This document shows positions 53,250 through 61,604 of a DNA stretch of 64,000 nucleotides, in pieces. Position 1 is the first letter of the stretch. Each line of letters opens with the position of its first letter. Under the pieces are notes generated by a model. It was not told where the DNA came from. It saw nothing but the letters and a program-made list of their open reading frames with translations, and made no database searches. Source of the DNA: Bradyrhizobium sp. LTSP849 (GTDB lineage Bacteria > Pseudomonadota > Alphaproteobacteria > Rhizobiales > Xanthobacteraceae). Position numbers and translations under genes: made by a program. The DNA lies in assembly GCF_000938255.1 (NCBI RefSeq), contig NZ_JYMR01000023.1:434001-498000 (forward strand), written 5' to 3'.

Positions 53250-53671
53250 AGGACGATGTCGGCACGGACACGCCTGGTGACAAGAACGTCGCGGAATACA
53301 AAATAATCCTGCGAAAGGTACTCGACAATCGGCCGTCGGGGACGCGGCTGAAGCTTGCGGCAGCGTTGGGCAAGAATCGCTCTTTCGTGAGCCAAATCAC
53401 GAATCCGGCTTATCTGGTGCCGATCCCGGCGAAGCATGTCGCGGTTATCTTCGACGTCTGCCATTTGTCCAGCGCCGAGCGTTCGGCATTTCTCGATGCG
53501 TATGGCCGTGCGCATCCCGGAAGACTGCGCGCACCCCATCGCGAAGCACGCACGCGTATCATTTCGGTGACCGTACCTGAGCTTGGTGACGACAAGAAGA
53601 ATCGTGCGCTCGAACAGCTGATCGTGGATTTCGCCGCGCAGCTCGCACGCTTTGCAGAAAGCGTTGGATGA
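53246..53671 (+). CDS. Small helix-turn-helix-like protein of the operon, family not recognised
   Basis: A 141-residue protein overlapping the EI stop by four bases. The stretch 'TRLKLAAALGKNRSFVSQITN' at about residues 34-54 looks like a helix-turn-helix (positions typical of Cro/XRE-like folds). 'FDVCHLSSAERSAFLDAYGRAHPG' follows and is also helical. The C-terminus 'NRALEQLIVDFAAQLARFAESVG' could dimerise. I do not know the family and assign no firm role; regulation of this operon, possibly through PTS components or the inverted repeat at 44472, is a guess. Confidence 0.7.
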   Translation: MKDDVGTDTPGDKNVAEYKIILRKVLDNRPSGTRLKLAAALGKNRSFVSQITNPAYLVPIPAKHVAVIFDVCHLSSAERSAFLDAYGRAHPGRLRAPHREARTRIISVTVPELGDDKKNRALEQLIVDFAAQLARFAESVG

Positions 53672-53703
53672 TCTGAACTTTAGACCTGACGGGGAGGACA
53701 CTC

Positions 53704-54693
53704 ATGAAAAAGCTGATCAACAGCGCAGACACGGTGCTCGAAGAAAGTCTTGACGGTCTGGCCGCAGCGCACGCGGATCTCCTTGTGCTCGGCCCGGAGC
53801 GCAAATTTGTGCGTCGTCGGACCCTCAAGCCGGGCAAGGTCGCGCTGATTTCGGGAGGCGGCTCGGGACATGAGCCGCTGCATGCGGGCTATGTCGGCCT
53901 CGGCATGCTTGACGCAGCCTGCCCCGGCCAGGTCTTCACTTCGCCGACACCGGACCAGATGATCGAGGCCGCGGAGGCCGTCGATACCGGCGCAGGCGTG
54001 CTGTTCATCGTCAAGAACTACGAGGGCGATGTGATGAATTTCACCATGGCAGCCGAGATGGCCGGTCGAGAGGTTGCAACCGTGGTGACCAACGACGACG
54101 TGGCGGTCGAGAAGTCGACCTACACGACCGGTCGTCGTGGCGTCGCGGGAACGTTGATCGTGGAAAAAATGGTCGGCGCCGCAGCCGAGACTGGTATGCC
54201 CCTTGCTGCGCTCAAGGACCTCGGCGACGAGGTCAATCAGCGTACGCGCTCGATGGGCGTAGCGCTGTTGCCGTGTACCGTGCCCGCGGCTGGACGGCCA
54301 AATTTCACATTGGCCGACAATGAGATGGAGATGGGCGTTGGTATTCATGGTGAACCTGGCCGTCGCAGGGTGCCGTTGGCTTCCGCTGATACGATTGCCG
54401 CCGAGTTGGTCGGCGCAATTCTGAAGGATCTTGTGCCCAGCAGGGGCAGCGAGGTGTTGCTTCTTGTTAATGGGTTTGGCGCGACGCCTTTGATCGAACT
54501 CTATCTGATGGTCAATGCCGCCAAGCGGATCCTTGATCGCGCTGGAATCACGGCGACGCGTTTCCTGACTGGTTCCTATGTCACGTCTTTAGACATGGCC
54601 GGCGTCTCGATTACCGTATCCGTGCTCGATAGCTACGCGACGAAATTGTGGGATGCTCCGGTGCAGACCGCAGCTCTGCGTTGGGGAGTCTGA
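53704..54693 (+). CDS. dhaK: Dihydroxyacetone kinase substrate-binding subunit DhaK
   Basis: A 329-residue DhaK. The N-terminal 'ISGGGSGHEPLHAGYVGLGML' is the family hallmark, and H215 in 'GVGIHGEPGRRR' is the His that binds the ketose covalently as a hemiaminal. 'FIVKNYEGDVMNF' and 'LLLVNGFGATPLIELYLM' also match. Length is right for a stand-alone DhaK rather than the fused ATP-type kinase. GGGAGGA lies just upstream. Substrates of this fold include dihydroxyacetone and C4 ketoses such as erythrulose; which applies here is open. Confidence 0.93.
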   Translation: MKKLINSADTVLEESLDGLAAAHADLLVLGPERKFVRRRTLKPGKVALISGGGSGHEPLHAGYVGLGMLDAACPGQVFTSPTPDQMIEAAEAVDTGAGVLFIVKNYEGDVMNFTMAAEMAGREVATVVTNDDVAVEKSTYTTGRRGVAGTLIVEKMVGAAAETGMPLAALKDLGDEVNQRTRSMGVALLPCTVPAAGRPNFTLADNEMEMGVGIHGEPGRRRVPLASADTIAAELVGAILKDLVPSRGSEVLLLVNGFGATPLIELYLMVNAAKRILDRAGITATRFLTGSYVTSLDMAGVSITVSVLDSYATKLWDAPVQTAALRWGV

Positions 54694-54698
54694 TATCG

Positions 54699-54720
54699 GC
54701 TCGTGACTACGAGTTTTGTT
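54699..54720 (+). terminator. Probable terminator of the ABC-PTS-DhaK operon
   Basis: A short stem (CTCGT / ACGAG) with a GACT loop is followed directly by TTTTGTT, six bases after the dhaK stop. The stem is only 5-6 bp, but the T-rich tail and position support an intrinsic terminator. Confidence 0.55.
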
Positions 54721-54944
54721 GAGATCGAATGCCGATCAATTCCCTACTGCCTTGATGCACGGCAGCGGCATAGGTGACCTTCCGGTGCATATGATCGCGC
54801 CGAAAGACCAGCCGCTCCCAAAGCCGGATGGGTGCGCGCTGGACTAAGGCAAGGTGATCTTCTCCTTTCCCGGCGAGCGCAATTGGAACCACACGGCGGC
54901 GCGAAGCATTACAGAGAGTTAGAAACAGTTGAAGAAGCTTCGCC

Positions 54945-55862
54945 ATGTCAGTCGCCCACAAGCCGCCGCGGGTCGCTAAGGCGAATGGCATTGACATTTG
55001 TTACGAAATTTTCGGTGAAGCCGGAGCCGAGCCGTTGGTGCTGATCATGGGGCTTGGCGGCCAGATGGTGCAGTGGGACGACGCCTTCTGCGAGCAGATT
55101 GCCGCACGCGGATTTCGCGTCATCCGTTTCGACAACCGCGACACCGGCCAATCGTCAAAGCTCAGCGGCGGTAAGAGCCTGACGCTGTGGGAAATGCTGA
55201 AAGTACGTTTTTTGAACATCCCGCCCGCAGCGCCGTACACGCTACGCGATATGGCCCGGGACACGATCGCGCTCATGGACGTGCTCGGCATTCGCTCGGC
55301 GCATATGGTCGGCGCTTCCATGGGCGGCATGATTGCCCAGGAGATCGCAATTACTTTTCCTGAACGCGTGCGGTCCTTGATTTCGATCATGTCGACCACG
55401 GGCGATCCCGACTTGCCGCAGCCAAGCAACGAAGCCGTCTCCTTGCTGACGGAGCCGCAACCCAAGAGCCGCGAAAAATTCGTCGCGCGCTTCAAGCGGA
55501 ACTGGAAGGTTCTCCGGGCAGGCCGCTTTCCCGAGGATGAAGCCCTTGATCGTTCCCGCGCCGAACGTGTTTTTGATCGCGGGATCAACCCAGCCGGCGT
55601 CGATAGGCAGATCCGGGCCGTCCTTGCATCGGGAAGCCGCAAGGAACGGCTGGCCAAGGTCAAGGCGCCGACACTGGTCATCCACGGTACTGCCGATCCG
55701 CTGGTTGATCCGGAGGCCGGTCAGGATACCGCGGCCTCCATTCCGGGCGCCAAGCTGATGATCGTTCCGGGCATGGGCCACGCGCTTCCCATGGCGATCT
55801 GGCCAGAGATCATCGACGCCATCGACAAGCACGCACATGGCGCAAGCGCGAAGGCGGCGTGA
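54945..55862 (+). CDS. Alpha/beta hydrolase
   Basis: A 305-residue hydrolase without signal peptide. The nucleophile elbow is S125 in 'HMVGASMGGMIAQE' (GxSxG), the acid is probably in 'IHGTADPLVDPEAG' and the His in 'VPGMGHALPM'. 'VIRFDNRDTGQSSKL' before the elbow is common in esterase-like members, including those near aromatic-catabolism genes. The 251-bp gap before it holds the dhaK-operon terminator and nothing else evident. Substrate unknown; it appears to be a single-gene unit. Confidence 0.9.
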   Translation: MSVAHKPPRVAKANGIDICYEIFGEAGAEPLVLIMGLGGQMVQWDDAFCEQIAARGFRVIRFDNRDTGQSSKLSGGKSLTLWEMLKVRFLNIPPAAPYTLRDMARDTIALMDVLGIRSAHMVGASMGGMIAQEIAITFPERVRSLISIMSTTGDPDLPQPSNEAVSLLTEPQPKSREKFVARFKRNWKVLRAGRFPEDEALDRSRAERVFDRGINPAGVDRQIRAVLASGSRKERLAKVKAPTLVIHGTADPLVDPEAGQDTAASIPGAKLMIVPGMGHALPMAIWPEIIDAIDKHAHGASAKAA

Positions 55863-56579
55863 GTTATCCGGGCGACAGGTTTTTCAAGACATGCGGTTAT
55901 GCACATGGCTGGCGGTCAAGCTCAGCGATGGGTCCAGGTTAGGTAAAAGCGGTGTCAAAGGGGACCGCGTTCTATGGACTCGTGTTCTGCGCGATGCTCA
56001 CGGCGAAGATCACCCTGCACCGCGATCACTCGCTTCCTGGTCGATGCCGGCCTGGATGCCACCTCGGCCCTATGGATTCAGCTGGGCATGCTTGTCCTGG
56101 TCTGCTGGTTCATTGCCGCGCAGGTCGAGCCGGCTGTCAGATCCGCGATGACGCAAACTCTTTCGTATTTCGGAAAGCTTCCGAAAAGACAGCCAGCATC
56201 GCGGCGTCCGGCATTGTCTCGAGGACTACGCCTTCCACGGGCCTGTCCCGGCAAGGTGATGAACGTCACAACCCGGTAGCCGATGCTCGGCCAAGCCTCG
56301 CTGTTGATGAGATTGTGAGCTGGTTGCTGGCGTCGGCTCGTCTGTAAGTTCCATCGCGGAGCGTGATAGCCATCACAGTCGTCCAACATTTGCTCAACCG
56401 AACGGTTGAAACGCGAGCACTTCATCTCGACGTGACGTCGGGAGTGTTGCTCGACAGAAACACAACCTTACAAAAGAAGTCTTCGAGAGCTGGCGTGCGC
56501 TCTCCTTCATACCAGTTCGTGCGGTTCAGGCTTAACATCGATTCAAGGAATTCGATGATCCGACCGTTGGGGCGACATC
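55863..56579. other. Long gap with possible frameshifted membrane-protein remnant
   Basis: This 717-bp stretch has no convincing intact gene. Near 55952-56150 two plus-strand frames in succession give membrane-like peptides: 'AFYGLVFCAMLTA' in one, then 'ALWIQLGMLVLVCWFIAAQV' in another (within 55974-56279). This could be a small membrane-protein gene broken by a frameshift, or chance. The rest (56280-56579) holds presumably the promoter of the outer-membrane protein gene; codon bias is weak throughout. Confidence 0.35.
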
Positions 56580-57461
56580 ATGAAGAAGCGATTTCTTTCG
56601 GGACTCATTTTTGTATTCGCGATTGGAGCGGTGGAACCGGCCTTTGCTGCTGACATGCAGATAGCTCCGAAGCGAAGGGCGGAGCCGCAACAAACGCAGC
56701 AAACTGCGAGCAACAATTGGTCCGGCGGCCAGGTCGGCGGATCCAATGGCGTCAGCTCGGTCAACAATAACTTCGTTGAGCCGGGTGCCTATGTTTGTCC
56801 TGCTGCCTTTCCGTACAACGTGAGCTGCTTCGAATCGCAGTTCGCGTTTGGCGGTCATCCGGTGAGCTACACGATCGGGCCATTTCTTGGATACCGCTGG
56901 CAGTTCGGGAATAGCGTGGTCGGTGTTGAAGGCGATTGGTCGTGGAAAAAGGCCGAGAACACGGCTCTGGTGTCGCTGCCCTTCGTCTGTTTCGACGCTG
57001 GCTGCGCCAACTATCGGTCTGACACCAAGTACGGCGCGATCAAGCAGACCTGGGACAGCTCGCTTCGGCTTCGTTACGGATGGCTCGTGACTCCTTCGAC
57101 GCTCGTCTATGGCACCGCCGGCGTGGCGATCGGGCAAATCAGCGGCTCGTTTTCGTACCAAGGCGTACTTTTCGTCACGACGCCTGTGCTTACTGCCGGA
57201 AGCACGGCGACGTCCAGAGCAGACTGGTCCGACACCAGAGTCGGTGGAACGGTCGGTGCTGGCATCGAGACCGCGATTTGGGGAGGATGGAAGGCGAGGG
57301 TGGAATATCGCTACACGGACTATGGTAGCTATACCAAGACCGTCGGGGTGAACACCGTTTGCGCCGCTCCAACAGGCTGTAGCGCGCCGTCCAGCAGTGC
57401 GACGATTGACGTGCGCGAGGCCTTCCACACGGTTCGCGTGGGGCTAGGTTTCGACTTCTGA
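56580..57461 (+). CDS. Outer-membrane beta-barrel protein (Omp25/Omp31-like)
   Basis: A 293-residue protein with a signal peptide 'KKRFLSGLIFVFAIGAVEPAFA' cut before 'ADMQIAPK'. The mature part alternates aromatic and polar residues in beta-hairpin style ('YTIGPFLGYRWQFGNSVVGVEGDWSW', shown in part) and ends with Phe ('VRVGLGFDF'), the usual terminal signal for BAM-assisted insertion. This fits the porin-family/OmpW-OmpA barrel proteins numerous in Rhizobiales (Omp25/Omp31 group). It includes Cys pairs ('FVCFDAGCANY') that may form a disulphide loop. Its role is probably structural; no operon partners. Confidence 0.85.
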   Translation: MKKRFLSGLIFVFAIGAVEPAFAADMQIAPKRRAEPQQTQQTASNNWSGGQVGGSNGVSSVNNNFVEPGAYVCPAAFPYNVSCFESQFAFGGHPVSYTIGPFLGYRWQFGNSVVGVEGDWSWKKAENTALVSLPFVCFDAGCANYRSDTKYGAIKQTWDSSLRLRYGWLVTPSTLVYGTAGVAIGQISGSFSYQGVLFVTTPVLTAGSTATSRADWSDTRVGGTVGAGIETAIWGGWKARVEYRYTDYGSYTKTVGVNTVCAAPTGCSAPSSSATIDVREAFHTVRVGLGFDF

Positions 57462-57520
57462 ACGCGGCCCAAGCGAATTGGGTTCCGCCGTTGGCCGCCT
57501 GAGTTCCAAGCGCCTTTCGT

Positions 57521-60500
57521 CTACTGCTTGGCGCCTTCTCCGACCAGTGAGAACGGCCCCCAGATCGCAGGGTGAGCATTGGTCGCCGACGACCTATCGC
57601 CGAGGTAGGCAAGCATGGCGCGCCGCAAGGCTTCGGCGCGGCCCAGCGTCGGGTCCGCTTTGAGCGTATCAAACGTCGACGTGCTCAACCGCGTTGCCGC
57701 CTCGGAGGCAACAGGCCAGTGCGACACCAGAAGAGCTCGCGCTCCCGCATAGAAGAAGGCCCGGGCGAGACCGGAAAGAGCCTGGGCGCCTGGCTTTTCG
57801 CCCGCCGCCGTGTTGCATGCCGATAGCACCACCCAGTCAGCATTGAGCTTGAGTTGTGCGGCCTCGCTTGCCGTCAACAATCCATTATCGTCCGGGCTCG
57901 GTTGGGCGGGCAGAGAGAGAAGCAGCGCCGGCTCGGCAAGGCCCTTGATATCGCCAGCGACGAGACCATGCGTCGCGAAATAGACGATGCGATAATTCTC
58001 GAGCGGCGTGTGCTTCACGGTCGTCACACTCGCGTCTCGACCGAGATGGATATCAGAGGCAGCCGCGCCAAGGTCCGACGCGACCGCCCTGAGTTCATCT
58101 GCGCTGTCGGGAAGACTTGGCGCGGAAGCCAGCGCCGAACGATCGAGACCGGCGCCCCGCCAATAATCGGTGTAGGATCTGGCGATGCCCCTCGCGTGAA
58201 CGGCGCCCCTGGCGTCTCCCGGCGCACGGTCGGGGCTGAAAACCGGGTCGCCAAATCCGACCATCGGCTTCAAGTCCAGGTCTCTGCGCGCAAACGAGCG
58301 CAGCGTCCGCAAGCTCGTGACCGAAGGTAGGACGGTGACCGCCTGGCGCTTGATCAGCCACGCAGCGTCGCGATAGGCGGGGGCATCCTGCTCGGGTGTT
58401 TTGCCATTGAGCTGTAACGACAATTGCGCCGGCTTTTCCGTCACCAGCAGGTGAAACGGCAGGGCCGTCAGCGGCCCCGATGATGTGACAAGTAACTGGC
58501 GCTTGTTCTTGATAAGCCCGTCGACTGGACCAAGCAATTGCCCAAACAATTGGTGTGCGAGGTTGAGGTCGAATGTTTGAAGTTTATCGACGTCCAGTCC
58601 CTTGCGGAACTTCTCGACCTCATCGGCGAGGCCGGCTCCCTCGATGGGGATCGTATGCCAGTCGAAGTCATTGGCCGTGAGGGCAAAAACGTAGCTCTCC
58701 TTCTCACCGGTCAAAACAAAAACGAGGGCCTCGTCGGACCCCAACAATTTCTGCGCATCCTCGACCTGCAAGGGCTTCGGCGTGGCGAGCTTGGCGAATT
58801 CAGGAAATTGCTGTTGCAGCTGTGCTGAGTTGGTCGCCAGCTTATTCTCGGCATCGGCGATAGTCTTGCGGATTTCGTCGGCCTGCGCAGTGGTCGACTG
58901 CCCATCCGGGTTCGACAGCACGCCGACCAGCGTCTTGTTGCGATCATGCAAATAGTTGGATAGGTCCTGGTTCGTGCGCACCAGCGCGGCAAGTGCATCG
59001 TTGCCCGCAGCAAATCTCGGCCCAAGTTGCTGGAGGGCACCGCCGGCCGATGATTGAATGGCCCACTGAGCGACTTCGAACGCCTCTTGGCCGAGTGCCC
59101 CGGCGGAACCGGTTCCCGCGCGCACGGCGGCCGCGAGGCCGGCGACATGCGTTACAAAAATGTCGCCGCGCTGCTCGATCAAGCCGTGCGAGCCGTTGCC
59201 CGACAATTTCCCCGCCGATACATCTTCGTCAGCGTGCGCGAGGATGGCCGCGGTTGCCCTGCGAGAATAGGCGATCGCATCAGTTGGATTGCCGCGCGAA
59301 ATGCACAACAAGGCGAGATCGTTGAGCCCTCTCGCAACCTCCGGATGGTTCACGCCGCGCGCCTTCTCGTTGATCGTGAGTGCGCGCTTGTATGCCTGTT
59401 CGGCCTCCGCATAGCGGCCCTGATGCTCGAACAGATGGCCTTGGCTGATCAGAACCGTAGCAACGAAGCGGTGGCTCGGTCCGAATGCCTTCGTGAAGAT
59501 GGCAAGTGCCCGATTGAACTGCGCTTCCGCGTCGGCGTAGCGCCCCTCTCCGTCGTAGGCGACGCCGAGCTTGCGGAGCACTTTTGCAGTGTCGGGATTT
59601 TCTCCGCCGAGCGATTTCTCGACAACAGCGAGCGCTCGCTTGGCGTATGTTTCGACGTGGTTGTAGCGTTCCTCGGATTCATAAATCGCAGCGAGATTGT
59701 TGAGGATTGTTGCCACGCTGAGACTGTCTGGGCCGAACACCGCCTCCCGTATGCCGAGAGCGCGTTGGTAAAGCGCTTCGGCCTCGTCGAGCCGGCCTTC
59801 GTCCGCGTATACGCTCGCCAGGTTGAGGAGCGACGTGGCGAGGCGGGGATGATTTGGGCCTAGGGCCTTCTCCCAGATCTCGATGGCGCGCAGAAATAGG
59901 CTGTCGGCCTCGGCATAGCGGCCTACTCGCTCATAGACGTGCGCCAAGTTGTTGAGACTTGCGGCCACATCGGGATGGTCTAGACCAAGTTGCTGCTCGC
60001 GAATTGCAAGCGCCCGCTTGGTCGCTGTCTCGACCTCACCGAAACGGCTTTGGTCCTCGTAGACCTTGGTGAGATTGTTGAGGACCAGCGCGACCTGCAG
60101 GCTGTTGGGCCCGTTAATCTTCTCCGCCAAATCGAGCGCCCGCTGATACTGCGCTTCCGCCGCCGCGTAACGCGCCTGGCTCGTGTAGACATCCCCGAGA
60201 TTGCCGATCAATCTGACCACAGCGGGGTCGGCCGGTCCGAGCGACTTTGTCGCGATATCGAGAGCCCGCTTGTACAGCCCTTCGGCCTCAACGCCGTTGC
60301 CTTGCAGCAGATATACTGTGGCAAGGTTGGCGAGAGCTTGCCCGGTTCGCGGATCGGACGGCGGAAGATTCTTTTGCAAGGCATCGACCACCTGCTTGAA
60401 CATAGCGACAGCTTCGGTGTAGTGCCCCAACTCCTGATGAGCGCGCGCGAGGTCGTTGAGTGCCAGGATGTAAGTGATGTTGCTGGTGCCGGCGCGCTTG

Positions 60501-60721
60501 GCTGCGGCCTCGGTCGACTGGGCCTGCGCCAGAGCTTCGGAATATTTGCCGGCTGCATAAAGCGCCGCGAAACGTTTCTGCGCAGCTTCGATATCGATCT
60601 TCTGCGCCGCGGCCGGCGCCAGAGCAACGCCGACGGCAATCAGAAAGGCAGCCAGTCCGCGCCACCAACTTGATCTGAACAGCCCTGGTAAGTCGGCGAA
60701 GAACAAATGTGCACACGTCAC
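57521..60721 (-). CDS. Secreted TPR-repeat protein with C-terminal CHAT protease domain
   Basis: About 1066 residues. GTG 60721 is chosen because AAGGAG precedes it by nine bases and a signal sequence follows ('GLAAFLIAVGVALAPAAAQ'), implying export. Residues ~45-480 hold about ten TPR units of ~42 residues in the kinesin-light-chain style ('ADAEAQFNRALAIFTKAFGP', 'EAEALYQRALGIREAVFGP'). The last ~350 residues are a CHAT caspase-like domain with H918 ('FATHGLVAG') and C969 ('LSACNTAAG'). Both catalytic residues are intact. CHAT-TPR proteins are peptidases or scaffolds; target and trigger are unknown. It is downstream of the pabC-like gene with a 61-bp gap. Confidence 0.9.
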   Translation of the reverse strand: MTCAHLFFADLPGLFRSSWWRGLAAFLIAVGVALAPAAAQKIDIEAAQKRFAALYAAGKYSEALAQAQSTEAAAKRAGTSNITYILALNDLARAHQELGHYTEAVAMFKQVVDALQKNLPPSDPRTGQALANLATVYLLQGNGVEAEGLYKRALDIATKSLGPADPAVVRLIGNLGDVYTSQARYAAAEAQYQRALDLAEKINGPNSLQVALVLNNLTKVYEDQSRFGEVETATKRALAIREQQLGLDHPDVAASLNNLAHVYERVGRYAEADSLFLRAIEIWEKALGPNHPRLATSLLNLASVYADEGRLDEAEALYQRALGIREAVFGPDSLSVATILNNLAAIYESEERYNHVETYAKRALAVVEKSLGGENPDTAKVLRKLGVAYDGEGRYADAEAQFNRALAIFTKAFGPSHRFVATVLISQGHLFEHQGRYAEAEQAYKRALTINEKARGVNHPEVARGLNDLALLCISRGNPTDAIAYSRRATAAILAHADEDVSAGKLSGNGSHGLIEQRGDIFVTHVAGLAAAVRAGTGSAGALGQEAFEVAQWAIQSSAGGALQQLGPRFAAGNDALAALVRTNQDLSNYLHDRNKTLVGVLSNPDGQSTTAQADEIRKTIADAENKLATNSAQLQQQFPEFAKLATPKPLQVEDAQKLLGSDEALVFVLTGEKESYVFALTANDFDWHTIPIEGAGLADEVEKFRKGLDVDKLQTFDLNLAHQLFGQLLGPVDGLIKNKRQLLVTSSGPLTALPFHLLVTEKPAQLSLQLNGKTPEQDAPAYRDAAWLIKRQAVTVLPSVTSLRTLRSFARRDLDLKPMVGFGDPVFSPDRAPGDARGAVHARGIARSYTDYWRGAGLDRSALASAPSLPDSADELRAVASDLGAAASDIHLGRDASVTTVKHTPLENYRIVYFATHGLVAGDIKGLAEPALLLSLPAQPSPDDNGLLTASEAAQLKLNADWVVLSACNTAAGEKPGAQALSGLARAFFYAGARALLVSHWPVASEAATRLSTSTFDTLKADPTLGRAEALRRAMLAYLGDRSSATNAHPAIWGPFSLVGEGAKQ

Positions 60722-60782
60722 TCTTTTGCTCCTTGCCCGCTCTCGCCGTAGCAAACCAGCCACGGCTGGAGGGCCACATTCG

Positions 60783-61586
60783 CTACGGCGAATAGACTTC
60801 CCGGGTTGAAATCCCGGTCAAATCTCCGGATAAATCACGCCGATCGATGCTCTTGATCTGTGAAAACCCCAGACTGTTGCAAACGAAGCCCGCATCCGAT
60901 TTCCGAAGCGTGTCGCTGGAAATGGACGCTTCGGTGGCTCCAAGTTCTGCAATGAAGCGTCTGCGGGCCAATCCGGGCAATATTCCGTCGACTTTCGGCG
61001 GTGTTACCCAAGCGCCTTCGATCCTGAAGAATACGTTGCCGACAGTTGCACACGCCACATGCCCTTGCGTATTGAGCATGATGGCGTCATCAGCGCCGCG
61101 ATCGATTGCCTCCCTTCGGGCCAAAATATTGTCTCCGTAACCCAATGACTTGATCCTTGAGAGAGGAGAGTGCTCGTTTCGGCGCGTGGATCGACAGACG
61201 ACAAAATCTTGCGGATGCGTGGCGGGGCTGGGTGCTACGGTCAAAACGCAAGTCGATTGTGAAGCAGCTTCCTTCGGCCAGAGCCCTCTTGCCGCTGATC
61301 CTCTCGTGACTGTCAGTCGGATTGCACCCGGAGTATCCACGGTTGCGCCCGCAAGCAGTCGATCGATCGCATCGGAGATGCGAGTTTCGCTAAAGGGAAT
61401 CGACAGACCAATCTCGCCTGCTCCGGCTTTTAGCCTCGCGAAATGTTCAGACAGCCAAAATGGAGTAGAGCCCACGGCTTTGATCGTTTCAAAAATGCCG
61501 TCAGCCAGAGTGAAGCCTCGATCTGTGACAAGCACACGAGCTTCACTCTGATCGACAAAATCTCCGTTAAGCCAGACGGCGCTCAT
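60783..61586 (-). CDS. pabC: Class IV PLP aminotransferase, PabC-like aminodeoxychorismate lyase
   Basis: A 267-residue fold-type IV PLP enzyme. 'VWLNGDFVDQSEARVLVTDRGF' at the start and 'NEHSPLSRIKSLGYGDNILARREA' with the PLP Lys ('IKSLGY') match the ADC lyase / branched-chain aminotransferase family. 'GHVACATVGNVFFRIEGAWVTPP' is the usual cofactor-phosphate region. The gene lies 18 bases after the fused PabA-PabB gene, which makes 4-amino-4-deoxychorismate lyase (p-aminobenzoate plus pyruvate) the best call; D-amino-acid or branched-chain transaminase is a fallback. Confidence 0.85.
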   Translation of the reverse strand: MSAVWLNGDFVDQSEARVLVTDRGFTLADGIFETIKAVGSTPFWLSEHFARLKAGAGEIGLSIPFSETRISDAIDRLLAGATVDTPGAIRLTVTRGSAARGLWPKEAASQSTCVLTVAPSPATHPQDFVVCRSTRRNEHSPLSRIKSLGYGDNILARREAIDRGADDAIMLNTQGHVACATVGNVFFRIEGAWVTPPKVDGILPGLARRRFIAELGATEASISSDTLRKSDAGFVCNSLGFSQIKSIDRRDLSGDLTGISTREVYSP

Positions 61587-61604
61587 ATGAGGATCTCACA
61601 ATGG

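Noticed and set aside
57468..57482. CCCAA / TTGGG hairpin between convergent genes as a terminator
   Set aside because: Only five base pairs and no T-run on either strand; too weak to call.
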